64,000 bases of DNA from Micromonospora sp. WMMD1120 (GTDB taxonomy: Bacteria; Actinomycetota; Actinomycetes; Mycobacteriales; Micromonosporaceae), in contig NZ_JARUBO010000005.1 of the NCBI RefSeq assembly GCF_029626235.1, forward strand, positions 3,938,501 to 4,002,500, written 5' to 3'. The notes under the pieces are model-generated. The model was not told where the DNA came from. It ran no database searches and worked only from the letters and a program-made list of their open reading frames with translations. This document shows, piece after piece, positions 8,396 through 16,955 of the stretch; the stretch's first letter is position 1, and every line of letters begins with the position of its first letter. A program made the translations under genes and the position numbers.

Positions 8396-8425
8396 CCGTC
8401 GGCGAGGCGGCTGCCTCGCCGACGG
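8396..8425. terminator. Perfect 13-bp hairpin between convergent genes
   Basis: CCGTCGGCGAGGC (8396-8408), loop GGCT, then GCCTCGCCGACGG (8413-8425): a perfect stem. It lies between the convergent LysR-type gene (ends 8294) and methyltransferase gene (ends 8444), so it can terminate both. Confidence 0.75.
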
Positions 8426-8443
8426 ACCGCACCGGAGAGACGT

Positions 8444-9283
8444 CTACGGTTTGCGGGCGAGGAGCCCGACGAAGGTGTGGTAGGTGTCGGTCTGCGCCGG
8501 GGCGGGCGCATCCGGCTCCGGGCGCCACTCGGCGAGCGGGACCAGCCCCGGCTCGAGGATCTCCAGCCCATCGGCGAACGAGAGGATCTCCTCGTCCGTC
8601 CGCCAGCGGCCGGTGCCCAACGACTCGTTGAAGACCCGCTCGACCTCGCGGGCCTTGCGGGAACCCTCCGGGTCGCGCTCGCCCGGATCGCGGAAGTGTG
8701 AGATCGCGACGTAGCTGCCGGAGGGCAACGCGTCGATCAATTCGGCCGCCACCGCGCGCGGGTTCTCGTCGTCACCGAGGTGGTGCAGGATCGCGAAGAG
8801 CAGCAGGCCGATCGGCCTGTCGAAGTCGAGGAACCGACGTGCGTCCGGGTGGTGGAGGATCTCCTGCGGCGCCCGGATGTCCGCCTGGATGACGGTCGCC
8901 GTGCCCTCCGCCGCGAGCAGGGCCCGCCCGTGGGTCAGCACGATGGGGTCGTTGTCCACATAGACCACCTGAGCCTTCGGGTTCTGCTCGGTGGCGACCT
9001 CGTGCACGTTGCCCTGGGTGGGAAGCCCCGACCCGATGTCGAGGAACTGGTCGATGCCCGCCTCACCGACGAGGAAGCGGATCACGCGACGCAGAAAGGC
9101 CCGGTTGGCCTGGCCGGCCGCCGGTCCGTCCGGGGTGATCCGCAGGGCGTGTTCGGCGACCTTGCGGTCGGCCTCGAAGTTGTCCTTGCCGCCGAGGAAG
9201 AAGTCATAGACCCGCGCCACGCTGGGAATGTTGGGGTCGATGCCGGAGGGGGCCGCTTTGTCGCGGGTCACAGGCGTCTCCAT
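8444..9283 (-). CDS. SAM-dependent methyltransferase, DUF574 (PF04672) family
   Basis: A 279-residue member of the actinobacteria-specific PF04672 family. It has the diagnostic ARVYDFFLGGKDNFEAD (~21-37), the SAM-binding FLDIGSGLPT motif, VVYVDNDPIVL after the second strand, and a C-terminal DTYHTFVGLLARKP. Substrates are unknown, and many copies occur per genome. The start is ATG 9283 (METPVTRDK); further upstream the frame gives low-quality Arg/Gln-rich residues. The gene is single and followed by the 8396-8425 hairpin. Confidence 0.9.
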   Translation of the reverse strand: METPVTRDKAAPSGIDPNIPSVARVYDFFLGGKDNFEADRKVAEHALRITPDGPAAGQANRAFLRRVIRFLVGEAGIDQFLDIGSGLPTQGNVHEVATEQNPKAQVVYVDNDPIVLTHGRALLAAEGTATVIQADIRAPQEILHHPDARRFLDFDRPIGLLLFAILHHLGDDENPRAVAAELIDALPSGSYVAISHFRDPGERDPEGSRKAREVERVFNESLGTGRWRTDEEILSFADGLEILEPGLVPLAEWRPEPDAPAPAQTDTYHTFVGLLARKP

Positions 9284-9476
9284 TCGAGTCGAATCAGCGC
9301 CGGCTCTGATCTGTGGGCGGCGGTGCCGGCGTTGCGGCGAGTGTAGCGATTGGACAGACAGATTATTCACCCCCGACTGGTATCGCTCCCACGGCTGCCG
9401 CGGCGCGTCGGCGACGTCCACGAGCGGCACGCCGTCGCCGCCTGCTGCGTCCCCGACGTGTGGACCAGCTCTGCGC

Positions 9477-10400
9477 TCAGCTTGAGGCGTCCAGGTCGAG
9501 GCCGGTCAGGTCGGCCGACAGCGCCCAGAGGCGGGCCGCATCGGCACTGTCGATCGGGTCGCCGTCGGGCACGTGGCAGTCCGTGCAGTAGTCGCCGCCG
9601 TACCCGTCGAGGTCGCCTGACGTCGCGGCCCAGAGCTGCGTCGCGGCGCCCTGGTCGACGGTCTTGAACAGCCCCGGCGTCGACACGCCGTCCGCGTCGA
9701 TCCAGCCGGCGGCGACCATCTCACTCGCGGCTAGGTGGCGCTGCAGCGGCGTGCGAATCCAGCCCGGGTTGGCGGAGAAGGCCCGAACCCCGTACGACGC
9801 GCCGAGCAGGTCAAGGTGGTGGGCGAAGAGGACGTTGGCGAGCTTGGACTGGCCGTACGCCTCCCACTTGTCGTAGCCGTGCGCGAAGTGCACGTCGTCC
9901 CAGCGGATACGCCAGTCGGGGCTGCGCCCCGAGGTGACCGAGACAACCCGGGCCGTGCCGGCGGCCGTGAGCGCGGGCCACAGCAGGCTGGTCAGCGCGT
10001 AGTGGCCCAGGTGGTTGGTGGCGAACTGCGCCTCCCAGCCGGGACCCACCCGGGTCTCCGGGCACGCCATGATCCCGGCGTTGGCGATCAGGATGTCGAG
10101 CGCGGCATGGTCGCGCCGGAACCGTTCGGCGAACGCGCGGACCGAGTCGAGGTCGCCGAGGTCGAGCCGGTCGACCTCGGCGCCGGCCACGCCGTCCAGC
10201 GCCTGTCGCGCCGCGTCCGGTCGGCGAGCGGGAACGACGACCCGAGCCCCGGCCCCGGTGAGCGCGAGGGTCGTGGCGAGACCGAGGCCGGAGTAGCCGC
10301 CCGTCACGACGGCGGTCCGACCGGTGAGGTCGAGGCCGGCGAGGACGTCGCCGGCCGTACGGTGAGCGCCGGAGGCGGCGCGTGTCGTGTCACTGGTCAT
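9477..10400 (-). CDS. Short-chain dehydrogenase/reductase (retinol-dehydrogenase-like)
   Basis: A 307-residue classical SDR. The cofactor motif is VVTGGYSGLG (TGxxxGxG, ~33-42), NAGIMACPE (NAG) is at ~106, the catalytic Ser is in VVSVTSG, and the active-site YGQSK (YxxxK) is near 183, followed by NPGWIRTPL. Arg residues after strand 2 (VPARRPD) suggest NADP(H). Substrate unknown; light-dependent protochlorophyllide- and retinol-reductase-like SDRs are the nearest type. It is divergent from a MerR gene, and its promoter has the 19-bp spacer that MerR proteins act on, so induction by that regulator is likely. Confidence 0.88.
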   Translation of the reverse strand: MTSDTTRAASGAHRTAGDVLAGLDLTGRTAVVTGGYSGLGLATTLALTGAGARVVVPARRPDAARQALDGVAGAEVDRLDLGDLDSVRAFAERFRRDHAALDILIANAGIMACPETRVGPGWEAQFATNHLGHYALTSLLWPALTAAGTARVVSVTSGRSPDWRIRWDDVHFAHGYDKWEAYGQSKLANVLFAHHLDLLGASYGVRAFSANPGWIRTPLQRHLAASEMVAAGWIDADGVSTPGLFKTVDQGAATQLWAATSGDLDGYGGDYCTDCHVPDGDPIDSADAARLWALSADLTGLDLDASS

Positions 10401-10408
10401 GCCAGCGG

Positions 10409-10439
10409 ACGCTAGGTGCTAGACCACGGTCTAGGTCAA
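10409..10439 (-). promoter_or_regulatory. MerR-type promoter/operator of the SDR gene
   Basis: On the minus strand -35 TTGACC (10434-10439) and -10 TAGCGT (10409-10414) are 19 bases apart, the long spacer that MerR activators correct. Inside the spacer is a perfect inverted repeat CTAGACC-AC-GGTCTAG (10419-10434). The SDR start codon at 10400 lies about where transcription should begin, so the mRNA is probably nearly leaderless. Confidence 0.75.
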
Positions 10440-10457
10440 CAGGCTACGGTCGATGCC

Positions 10458-10877
10458 GTGACGGACCCGGGACTGAGCATCGGACAGGTGGCCCGGCGCA
10501 CCGGGCTGAGTGTGCACGCCCTGCGGCTCTACGAGCGCGCGGGTCTGCTGGCCAGCGAGGTCCGGCGCGACGCGTCCGGCAGACGCGTCTACAGCGCCTG
10601 GGACGTCGAGTGGTTGGCGAACTGCGTGCGGTTCCGGGCCTCCGGAATGCCGCTCGCGACGATCGGTCGACTGGCCCAGCTCGTCCGGGAGGGCAGCGGC
10701 AACGAGGCGGAACGGCTCGAACTGCTGCGCGAGCACCGGCGCCAGGTCGTCGAACGGATCGCGCGGCTGCACGACTGCCTCGACCTCGTCAACGCCAAGG
10801 TGGACAGCTACGAGCGGCACCTCGCCGCCGGCGCCTCCGGCGACCCCTGGCAGCAGCAACCCCAACCGGTCAACTGA
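10458..10877 (+). CDS. MerR-family transcriptional regulator
   Basis: A 139-residue regulator from GTG 10458. It opens LSIGQVARRTGLSVHALRLY, the canonical MerR winged-helix with Tyr at the end of helix 2, and continues RDASGRRVYSAWDVEWL and the dimerisation coiled coil to ~125. There is no Cys cluster, so it belongs to the organic-ligand or SDR-linked MerR subfamily rather than the metal sensors. It shares a 57-base divergent region with the SDR gene at 9477 and probably binds the CTAGACC inverted repeat there. Confidence 0.9.
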   Translation: MTDPGLSIGQVARRTGLSVHALRLYERAGLLASEVRRDASGRRVYSAWDVEWLANCVRFRASGMPLATIGRLAQLVREGSGNEAERLELLREHRRQVVERIARLHDCLDLVNAKVDSYERHLAAGASGDPWQQQPQPVN

Positions 10878-10982
10878 TCTGCTCGGCCAGCGCGACGACG
10901 TCGCCGGTGTCCGGCCCTCCTGTGACGTATCGCCCACCCGCGCGGGCAGCCACACCCGCCGGCCGATACCTACAGTCGGGCC

Positions 10983-11516
10983 ATGAGCACTGATGCACCG
11001 GTGCGGGCCTGGCTCCGCCAGCGCGGAGCGGAACGGATCGCGCATCCGGGAGGCACCCTGTTCGCCCACCTGTGCCGCGTCAGCGAGCGCCTCGCCGCGT
11101 TGGGCTGCGACAGTACGGTGCAGGTCGCGGGCCTCACCCACGCCGCCTACGGCACCGACGGCTTCGACCTCGCCCTGCTGGACCCGGCTGATCGCGGCGT
11201 GCTGCGGGATCTCGTCGGTGCCGACGCCGAGGAGCTTGTCTACCTGTACGGCGCCTGCGACCGCGACCGCAGTTGGCGCGCGCTGGCCGAGACCGGGCAG
11301 GTGGTCGACCGCTTCACCGGCGAGGTGCGGACGCCGGACGCGGAGCGGCTGCGGTGGCTCACCGACCTGAGCATCGTCAACGAACTGGACGTCATCGCGC
11401 ACGATCCCGCGCTGGCGGCCCGGCACGGCGCGTACTTCCGGGACCTGTTCGCCTCGTGGGCCGCACTCGCCTCCGAACAGGTCATCCAGGACGCGCGGCG
11501 GGTCCTGCGATCGTGA
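10983..11516 (+). CDS. Hypothetical protein, DUF6817-like
   Basis: A 177-residue soluble protein. The conserved pieces are [21 protein letters not shown] (~21-41), [13 protein letters not shown] (~49-61) and [14 protein letters not shown]. The two His-containing motifs followed by a conserved Asn/Asp suggest an HD-like or metal-binding helical fold. I recognise this as the DUF6817 type and know of no assigned activity. The stop overlaps the GTG of a coaD-like fragment (11513), so both may once have been co-transcribed. Confidence 0.7.
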   Translation: MSTDAPVRAWLRQRGAERIAHPGGTLFAHLCRVSERLAALGCDSTVQVAGLTHAAYGTDGFDLALLDPADRGVLRDLVGADAEELVYLYGACDRDRSWRALAETGQVVDRFTGEVRTPDAERLRWLTDLSIVNELDVIAHDPALAARHGAYFRDLFASWAALASEQVIQDARRVLRS

Positions 11517-11761
11517 CCCCCGCCCGGGTACGTGTGCGGGCCGTCTACCCCGGCAGCTTCGATCCCTTCACCCCCGGGCACCTGGATGTGGTGGGCCGGG
11601 CACGGAACCTCTTCGACGAGATGGTCGTGCTCGTCGCGGTCAACAGCGGTAAGCGTCCGGACCTCGGTGCCGAGGAGCGTGCGGCCGCCCGCGCAGCCCG
11701 AACTCGCCGCGGTGTCGTCGACGGTGGTACGCCTGCTCGGAGACAGGTCAGCCGGGGGTGA
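11513..11761 (+). pseudogene. CoaD-like nucleotidyltransferase remnant with internal deletion
   Basis: From GTG 11513 the frame encodes [20 protein letters not shown], the N-terminus of phosphopantetheine adenylyltransferase (CoaD) including the TxGH nucleotide-binding motif, through [14 protein letters not shown] (~50 residues). The family then needs ~110 more residues, but here the frame ends after ~30 unrelated ones. In another frame the DNA directly after the break encodes [16 protein letters not shown], which resembles the CoaD C-terminal SSSxVKE helix. This fits an out-of-frame internal deletion. It is not the essential coaD. The last 14 bases overlap the VOC gene on the other strand. 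Confidence 0.65.
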
Positions 11762-12482
11762 GGACGCAGAACTCGTTGCCCTCGGGGTCGGCGAGGACCC
11801 GCCAACGCATCTCGCCGGGCAGGTCGACGGCGCTCGCGCCGAGCGCCTGTAGGCGGTCCGCCTCGGCCGCCAGGTCGTCACCCGGGTAGGGGCGGACGTC
11901 GAGGTGGACCCGGTTCCACACGGTCTTGACGTCGTCGGTGCGGATGAACTCGAGGTAGGGGCCGACGCCCTTCGCGGAACGCAGCATCGCGCCACGGTCG
12001 GTCACCTTGTGCACCGTCCAGTCCATCGCCGCGCCCCAGAAGCGGGCCATGGTCCGGGGGTCCGCGCAGTCGACGACAACGGCGGCGATCGGGCCCGTGT
12101 CCTGGTAGACCGGGCGGGGCTCCAACACGCAGAACTCGTTGCCCTCGGGGTCGGCCAGGACGGTCCAGGGCACGTCGCCCTGACCCACGTCGGCGGGTGT
12201 CGCGCCGAGGTCGATCAGGCGCGCGACCACCTCCGCCTGGTGGGCCTGCGAGGTGGTGGCGAGGTCGACGTGTACGCGGTTCTTCACCGCCTTGGGTTCC
12301 GAGGAGGCGACGAGGTCGATGCAGACGGCGACGGGGTCGGGATAGACGAAGCCCTCGGGTTCGAGGTTGATGACGCCGGGCCCCTCGCTGGAGACCTCCC
12401 AACCGAGTACCTGCGCCCAGAAGCCGCCCAGAGCGGATTCGTCCTGAGCCTTCATGTTGATCTGCACCAGCCGGGTCGCCAC
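11748..12482 (-). CDS. Tandem VOC/glyoxalase-like domain protein
   Basis: A 244-residue protein made of two vicinal-oxygen-chelate modules of ~120 residues. Each ends with nearly the same block, [13 protein letters not shown], at ~107-119 and ~229-241, and each contains an FW-plus-LG/MDW strand ([12 protein letters not shown] and [10 protein letters not shown]). The internal duplication is plain. The canonical metal-ligand His is not conserved in both halves, so it may be a binding protein rather than an enzyme. It stands between a coaD remnant and the CGNR regulator gene. Confidence 0.85.
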   Translation of the reverse strand: MATRLVQINMKAQDESALGGFWAQVLGWEVSSEGPGVINLEPEGFVYPDPVAVCIDLVASSEPKAVKNRVHVDLATTSQAHQAEVVARLIDLGATPADVGQGDVPWTVLADPEGNEFCVLEPRPVYQDTGPIAAVVVDCADPRTMARFWGAAMDWTVHKVTDRGAMLRSAKGVGPYLEFIRTDDVKTVWNRVHLDVRPYPGDDLAAEADRLQALGASAVDLPGEMRWRVLADPEGNEFCVLTPG

Positions 12483-12515
12483 GTCGACGATGCTAGCGGC
12501 GTGCCAACAACAAGA

Positions 12516-13142
12516 TCAACCGTGTGCCGTCCTGCGGGTGCGCCGCGCGGCGACGTAACGGCGGATCTTCGCGGACTTTCCGCAGTCGTCCATGCTGCAC
12601 CAGCGGCGACTTCGGTTCTTGCTCTCGTCGGTGAAGAGGAACCGACAGCCCTCACATGCCTTGATCCGGTCCAGCGTCCCGGCGGTGAGAAGCTCGACGG
12701 CCGCGTGCACCACCGGCCGGACCGGTCGGGCGAGCGTCCGGTCGGCACGCCAGGTCCAACCGAACCCGTTGTCACCATCGAGGTGGGCGTGGCCCAACGC
12801 CTCCGTCTCGTGGTCGCGTAGGCGGGTCAGCGCGGGCGCGGTGGGGCTCCGGCCGGAGGCCACCGCCCGGAACACCTCGTCGATGTCGTCACGGATGCGC
12901 AACGACAGCCCGAAGGCGGCACGGGCGCCAGCGGGGTCGGCCCGGGACAGCCGGCGCAGCGCCGCTGCCTCCGGCTTGTCGAGTACGCCCGTGTAGGCGC
13001 CCCAGGCCACCAACTCGGGATAGCCGGTCAGCACATCGTCGTCGGGTGGGCCGACGGGCGGACCGGAGCGGGTGTTGACGAGATCCAGGGCGATATTGCC
13101 CCCGACCAGTCGCATCCGGGTCACGTCCACAGGTGTTTCCAT
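12516..13142 (-). CDS. CGNR zinc-finger transcriptional regulator (ABATE domain)
   Basis: A 208-residue protein with an N-terminal ABATE stress-regulator domain (NIALDLVNTRSG at ~15) and a C-terminal CGNR zinc finger, CEGCRFLFTDESKNRSRRWC ... DCGK, with the expected four Cys (~163-188) and a basic tail. Such proteins are putative DNA-binding regulators, often next to transporters or metabolic genes. It is divergent from the MFS gene at 13235, and the 92 bases between hold repeated GTTTC/GAAAC arms that may be its operators. Confidence 0.9.
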   Translation of the reverse strand: METPVDVTRMRLVGGNIALDLVNTRSGPPVGPPDDDVLTGYPELVAWGAYTGVLDKPEAAALRRLSRADPAGARAAFGLSLRIRDDIDEVFRAVASGRSPTAPALTRLRDHETEALGHAHLDGDNGFGWTWRADRTLARPVRPVVHAAVELLTAGTLDRIKACEGCRFLFTDESKNRSRRWCSMDDCGKSAKIRRYVAARRTRRTAHG

Positions 13143-13220
13143 CGAAACCCACTTTACCGGTTGACCGAGATCGAAGGGCGCCGCTACGGTGTTTCCATCA
13201 TAGTCAGTTTAGACAGAAAC
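13135..13220 (+). promoter_or_regulatory. MFS promoter with repeated GTTTC/GAAAC arms
   Basis: -35 TTGACC (13161-13166) and -10 TACGGT (13185-13190), 18 bases apart, fit a promoter for the MFS gene. A 12-base direct repeat GGTGTTTCCATC occurs at 13132-13143 (on the CGNR start codon) and 13188-13199 (over the MFS -10). Each copy forms an inverted repeat with a GAAAC arm (13144-13148 and 13216-13220). This fits a regulator acting on both divergent genes. Confidence 0.55.
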
Positions 13221-13234
13221 AGCGGAGGGGTCGG

Positions 13235-14413
13235 ATGGGACGCGGGCGGGCTGTCGGAGCGCTGATCGGCCTCTCCGGAGGCACGTTTCTCTACACCACC
13301 GCCGAGGCGCTGCCGGTCGGGTTGCTCCTCCCGATGGCGGCGGACCTGGAGGTCACGCCGTCGCAGATCGGCATGCTCGTCACCGCGTACGGCGCGGTGG
13401 TGATGATCGCCTCGGTCCCGCTGACGGCGCTGGCCCGCCGGGTTCCCCGTCGATGGCTGCTGTCGACGCTCCTGGTCGGCTTCGTCCTCGGCAACGTGGT
13501 GCTGGCGTTCGCGAGCACCGTCACGCTGCTCCTGGCGGCCAGGATGGTCACCGCGGCGACGCACGCGCTCTTCTGGGCGGTGGTGGTGCCCGCCGCCGCC
13601 GAGCTGTTCCCACCCGCACGACGTGGGCGGGTGGTCGCCGTCGTCTTCGCCGGCGGCACCGTCGCGCTGGCCCTGGGGGTGCCCGCCGGCACCTGGCTGG
13701 GCGAGCGCGCCGGTTGGCGGGCCTCGTTCCTGGCGGTGGCCGGGCTCGGCGCGGTGGTGGTGCTGCTGGTGGCCACGTTGCTGCCGTCGGGGCGGCCGGA
13801 GGAGGGGCACGCCGCCCGGGGCGCCACGCCCGACGCCCGGCGCTTCTGGCTGATGGTGGGAGTGGCCGTCCTGGCGACCGCCGGGGCCATCGCGGCCTAC
13901 ACCTACGTCGCCCTCTTCGTCACCGAGGTCAGCGGATTCTCCGCCGCGTCGGTCGGCTACCTCCTGCTGGCCCGGGGCATCGCGAGCGTGTTCGGCATCC
14001 TCGCCATCGGCCAGATACTGGACCGCGACCCGTGGCTTGCCATGCTCGGCACCGTCGCGCTGCAATCCACCGCCCTGCTCGGGCTGTACGCTCTCGGTCA
14101 CCGTCCGTCCGCCTCCGTCACCCTGATCGCGGTGGCCGGGCTGGCGTTCGCCGCGTTCACCGCGACGCTCGGCAGTCTCGTGCTGCACCTGGCGCCCGGG
14201 CGCTCCGACCTCGCCGCCGCCACGGTCTCCGCCGCCGTCAACGTCGGCATCACCGCCGGGGCGTTCGTCGGCGGGCTCGCCCTACCGGCCCACGGTGTGC
14301 GTAGCACGGTGCTGATCGGCGCCCTGCTCGGCTTCGTCGCCCTGGGATTGGCGATCGGCGACCAGCTCGTCCGGCGGGAGGCCGCCGCGGCACGGCAGCG
14401 GGCGTCCGCGTAG
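13235..14413 (+). CDS. MFS efflux transporter (DHA1, sugar/chloramphenicol-efflux-like)
   Basis: A 392-residue integral membrane protein with about 12 predicted helices and a central hydrophilic break near 200-215 (LLPSGRPEEGHAARG). The loop after helix 2 has ARRVPRRWLL, the MFS motif A region. The opening GGTFLYTTAEALPVGLLLPMA is typical of DHA1 drug/sugar efflux proteins such as SotB/Cmx. ATG 13235 follows GGAGGGG; the frame is open upstream but lacks hydrophobic sequence there. It is divergent from the CGNR regulator, which probably controls it. Substrate unknown. Confidence 0.88.
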   Translation: MGRGRAVGALIGLSGGTFLYTTAEALPVGLLLPMAADLEVTPSQIGMLVTAYGAVVMIASVPLTALARRVPRRWLLSTLLVGFVLGNVVLAFASTVTLLLAARMVTAATHALFWAVVVPAAAELFPPARRGRVVAVVFAGGTVALALGVPAGTWLGERAGWRASFLAVAGLGAVVVLLVATLLPSGRPEEGHAARGATPDARRFWLMVGVAVLATAGAIAAYTYVALFVTEVSGFSAASVGYLLLARGIASVFGILAIGQILDRDPWLAMLGTVALQSTALLGLYALGHRPSASVTLIAVAGLAFAAFTATLGSLVLHLAPGRSDLAAATVSAAVNVGITAGAFVGGLALPAHGVRSTVLIGALLGFVALGLAIGDQLVRREAAAARQRASA

Positions 14414-14427
14414 CGGCGTACGCCGCT
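14412..14427. repeat. 16-bp perfect palindrome at a convergent junction
   Basis: AGCGGCGTACGCCGCT begins on the MFS stop codon and lies in the 38-base gap before the end of the convergent phosphotransferase gene. It is the only terminator-like element there, although it has no separate loop. Confidence 0.4.
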
Positions 14428-14451
14428 GGTGAGCGCTTCCGGGCGAGGCGG

Positions 14452-15234
14452 TCACCGTCGAAGGTGGCGCTCGAAGACCGCCCGCTGATCACGCACGTAG
14501 GCCGCGTCGGCCAGGTACTGGACGTGGTGCCCGTCGGCGAGGTGGCCGGCGTACGCCCGGTTCCCGGCCCCGGCCTGGGTCCGCATGAAGTCGACGAGCG
14601 CGTGCAGCCGGGCCGCCACGGTGTCGACGAGCCCGGCGCGTCCGGCGTCGTCGAGGCCGTACTCGTCGCAGAAGAACCGCAGCCGGGCCGCCTGCTCGGC
14701 GGTGGTCCCGAAGCCGTCGGCGTTGCCGGGCGCGGTCATCGGGACCCAGCGGTACGCGGCGTAGGCGACGTCCCACCGGCGCGGCCCCGGCTGGGCGTGG
14801 TCGAAGTCGATGATGCCGACGACGCGGTCGCCGTCGAGGACGCAGTTGTGCGGGGCGTAGTCGCCGTGGCAGATGACCTCGACCGGTTCGGTGGCGGCGA
14901 CCTGCCAACCGTCGCGTGGCGCGTGGCGCGCGTACTCGACGGTCGCGTCGTGATACGCGCGGAGCAACCGGGCGGCGGTCGCCAACGCCTCGGCGGAGGC
15001 CGCGGCCGGGCTGGCCGGATAGTCGGAGACATCGCCGGGCAGGAAGTCGAGGATCTCGTGACCGTCGTCGGTCATCCCGAGGAAGCGGGGCGAGCCGCGA
15101 AAGCCCCGCGCGGCCAGGTGGCGCAGCAGGCCGTGCACGCGAGGCGACCACGGCCCGGTGGGTCGCCGCACCGTCGCACCGACGCGGATCACCTCGTTGA
15201 CACCACCGCCGGTCAGCACCTCCCGGTCGACCAT
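14452..15234 (-). CDS. Aminoglycoside-phosphotransferase-like (APH) protein
   Basis: A 260-residue kinase-fold protein. The Brenner catalytic motif is ICHGDYAPHNCVLDGDRVVG (HGDxxxxN, ~135), and the Mg-binding IIDFDHAQPGPRRWDVAYA follows at ~155. The N-terminal lobe is short, with a possible ATP-binding VIRVGATVRRPTGPW. The family includes aminoglycoside, choline and macrolide kinases; resistance cannot be inferred from this sequence. MVDREVLTG (ATG 15234) is preferred over an upstream ATG because the family starts near it. Confidence 0.85.
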   Translation of the reverse strand: MVDREVLTGGGVNEVIRVGATVRRPTGPWSPRVHGLLRHLAARGFRGSPRFLGMTDDGHEILDFLPGDVSDYPASPAAASAEALATAARLLRAYHDATVEYARHAPRDGWQVAATEPVEVICHGDYAPHNCVLDGDRVVGIIDFDHAQPGPRRWDVAYAAYRWVPMTAPGNADGFGTTAEQAARLRFFCDEYGLDDAGRAGLVDTVAARLHALVDFMRTQAGAGNRAYAGHLADGHHVQYLADAAYVRDQRAVFERHLRR

Positions 15235-15408
15235 CCCGCCCCTCCCTCCGACAGCGCCGATCAGCAATCATCCGCGACGATCGGGTACGCGAAAACCGGT
15301 ATTTGCCGGGTGCGGGAGTGTGACGTTTGGTGGCATCCGGCACGGGTAGACCGGCCCGAGCCATTCGCCAGGTAGTGCCGGACCAGCCCGTGCGATCGGA
15401 GTTGTGCG

Positions 15409-16617
15409 ATGAGAGCTGTGGTCTTTCACGGACTCGGAGACGTCCGGGTGGACACGGTCGACGATCCGGGCATCGAGGAGCCGACCGACGCGGTGGTGCG
15501 GCTGACCACCGCCGCCATCTGCGGCACGGACCTGCATTTCGTACGGGGCACGGTGCCGGGGATGAAGGAGGGGAAGATCCTCGGCCACGAGGGTGTGGGC
15601 GTGGTGGAGGCCGTCGGCAGGGACGTCCGTAACCTCAGGCCCGGTGACCGGGTGGTCGTCTCGGCGGTGCTCGGCTGCGGGTCCTGTGGCTTCTGCCGGG
15701 CCGGGCACTTCGCGCAGTGCGACAACGTCAATCCCTACGGCCCCCGCTCCGGGACCGGGTCGTTCGGCTCGCCCGAGCAGCAGGGTCCGTTCAACGGCTT
15801 GCAGGCCGAGTACGCGCGGGTGCCCTTCGCGCACACCAACCTGTTCCGGATACCCGCCTCGATCTCCGACGACCAGGCGATCACGTTGTCGGACATCTAC
15901 CCGACCGGCTACTTCGGCGCCGTCGTCGCCGACGTCAGCGACGGAAAGGTCGCGACGGTGTGGGGCTGCGGGCCGGTCGGACAGTTCGCCGTCCGATCGG
16001 CGTTCCAGCGCGGCGCGGCGCGGGTCATCGCCGTCGACGGTCACCCCGATCGGCTCGAGCACGCACAGGCGGCGGGCGCCGAGGTGATCAACTTCAACGA
16101 GGTCGACCCGGTCGAAGCGATCATGGACCTGACCCGGGGCATCGGCGCGGACTGCGCCATCGACGCGGTCGGGGTGGACGCGGAGAGCCCGAAGTCCGGG
16201 CCGGCGAGCGGCGCGGCCCGAGACGCCGACCAGCGACACCGCGACGAGCGGGCGCAGATCGCGCCGGAGAGCAACCAGCGGGGCGAGCACTGGAAACCCG
16301 GTGACGCGCCGAGCCAGGCCCAGTCCTGGGCCGTCGACAGCCTCGCCAAGATGGGCACCCTGGGTATCGTGGGCGTCTACCCGATGACCGACAGATTCTT
16401 CCCGATCGGCACGGTGCTCGCCCGCAACCTGACCGTCAAGGCGGGCAACGGCAACCACCCCCGCTACATACCCCGGTTGATGGCCATGATCGAGGCCGGT
16501 CAGGTCCACCCGGAGAGCGTGCTGACCCAGCAACAGCCCCTCGCCGACGCGATCGCCGCCTACCAGCAGTTCGATCTGCGCAGCCCCGGATGGCTCAAGG
16601 CGGTCCTGCGCCCCTGA
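15409..16617 (+). CDS. Zinc-dependent alcohol/formaldehyde dehydrogenase
   Basis: A 402-residue medium-chain dehydrogenase. It has the catalytic Zn site CGTDLHF (Cys38) and GHEGVGVV (His59), the structural Zn cluster CGSCGFCRAGHFAQC (~93-107), and a Rossmann fold starting VWGCGPVGQFAV (GxGxxG, ~185). The insertion around ~265-305 (SPKSGPASGAARD ... ERAQIAPESNQ) is longer than in plain ADHs and matches the glutathione-independent formaldehyde dehydrogenase-like group. It stands alone after a 174-base intergenic region. Confidence 0.88.
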   Translation: MRAVVFHGLGDVRVDTVDDPGIEEPTDAVVRLTTAAICGTDLHFVRGTVPGMKEGKILGHEGVGVVEAVGRDVRNLRPGDRVVVSAVLGCGSCGFCRAGHFAQCDNVNPYGPRSGTGSFGSPEQQGPFNGLQAEYARVPFAHTNLFRIPASISDDQAITLSDIYPTGYFGAVVADVSDGKVATVWGCGPVGQFAVRSAFQRGAARVIAVDGHPDRLEHAQAAGAEVINFNEVDPVEAIMDLTRGIGADCAIDAVGVDAESPKSGPASGAARDADQRHRDERAQIAPESNQRGEHWKPGDAPSQAQSWAVDSLAKMGTLGIVGVYPMTDRFFPIGTVLARNLTVKAGNGNHPRYIPRLMAMIEAGQVHPESVLTQQQPLADAIAAYQQFDLRSPGWLKAVLRP

Positions 16618-16632
16618 CGACTGCCCGTACGG

Positions 16633-16809
16633 TCACGAGGTCGCGGACGACCCGGGAGGCCCGGTCAGGGCGGTGGGCACGAACTCCAGGAGTTGGAGCC
16701 GGCCGTCGAAGGTGCGCGAGTCGACCACCTGTAGCGCCACGTCCGGCCACCCCTCGGCAGCGCCGTACCCGTCGAGCGAGGTGATGTAGTCGACCGTCAG
16801 TTCCGGCAT
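16633..16809 (-). pseudogene. Dihydrofolate-reductase-like remnant with internal deletion
   Basis: The 58-residue frame joins LTVDYITSLDGYGAAEGWP, the N-terminus of a RibD/DHFR-like family, directly to DVALQVVDSRTFDGRLQLLE, which is the family's C-terminus. About 120-130 central residues, including the NADPH-binding core, are absent. The join is in frame, so a small protein may still be made, but it cannot fold as an enzyme. It is divergent from the AraC gene at 16956, suggesting a third AraC/reductase pair. Confidence 0.7.
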
Positions 16810-16955
16810 GTCAACGCCCTCCCTGTCGTGCCGCCGGTGTCTCGCCAGTATCGACCCGCCGACGTGCCTGACGGGTCGCGCCACGCCCCGGCACCGCCGC
16901 CCGATCCCCTAGGCTCGCAGGCCGATCCACTGACCAGCGGCGGGAGGGTGGTGAC

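Noticed and set aside
8295..8443. Possible continuation of coding after the LysR stop
   Set aside because: The frame gives no family features, and a perfect terminator hairpin occupies the region.
13184..14188. Minus-strand frame opposite the MFS gene
   Set aside because: Its residues are mostly Gly, Arg, His and Gln from antisense of hydrophobic codons. The plus strand encodes a complete transporter.
14452..15234. An aminoglycoside resistance gene
   Set aside because: The APH-fold motifs are present, but the sequence does not resemble any known resistance kinase. A general small-molecule kinase is more likely.
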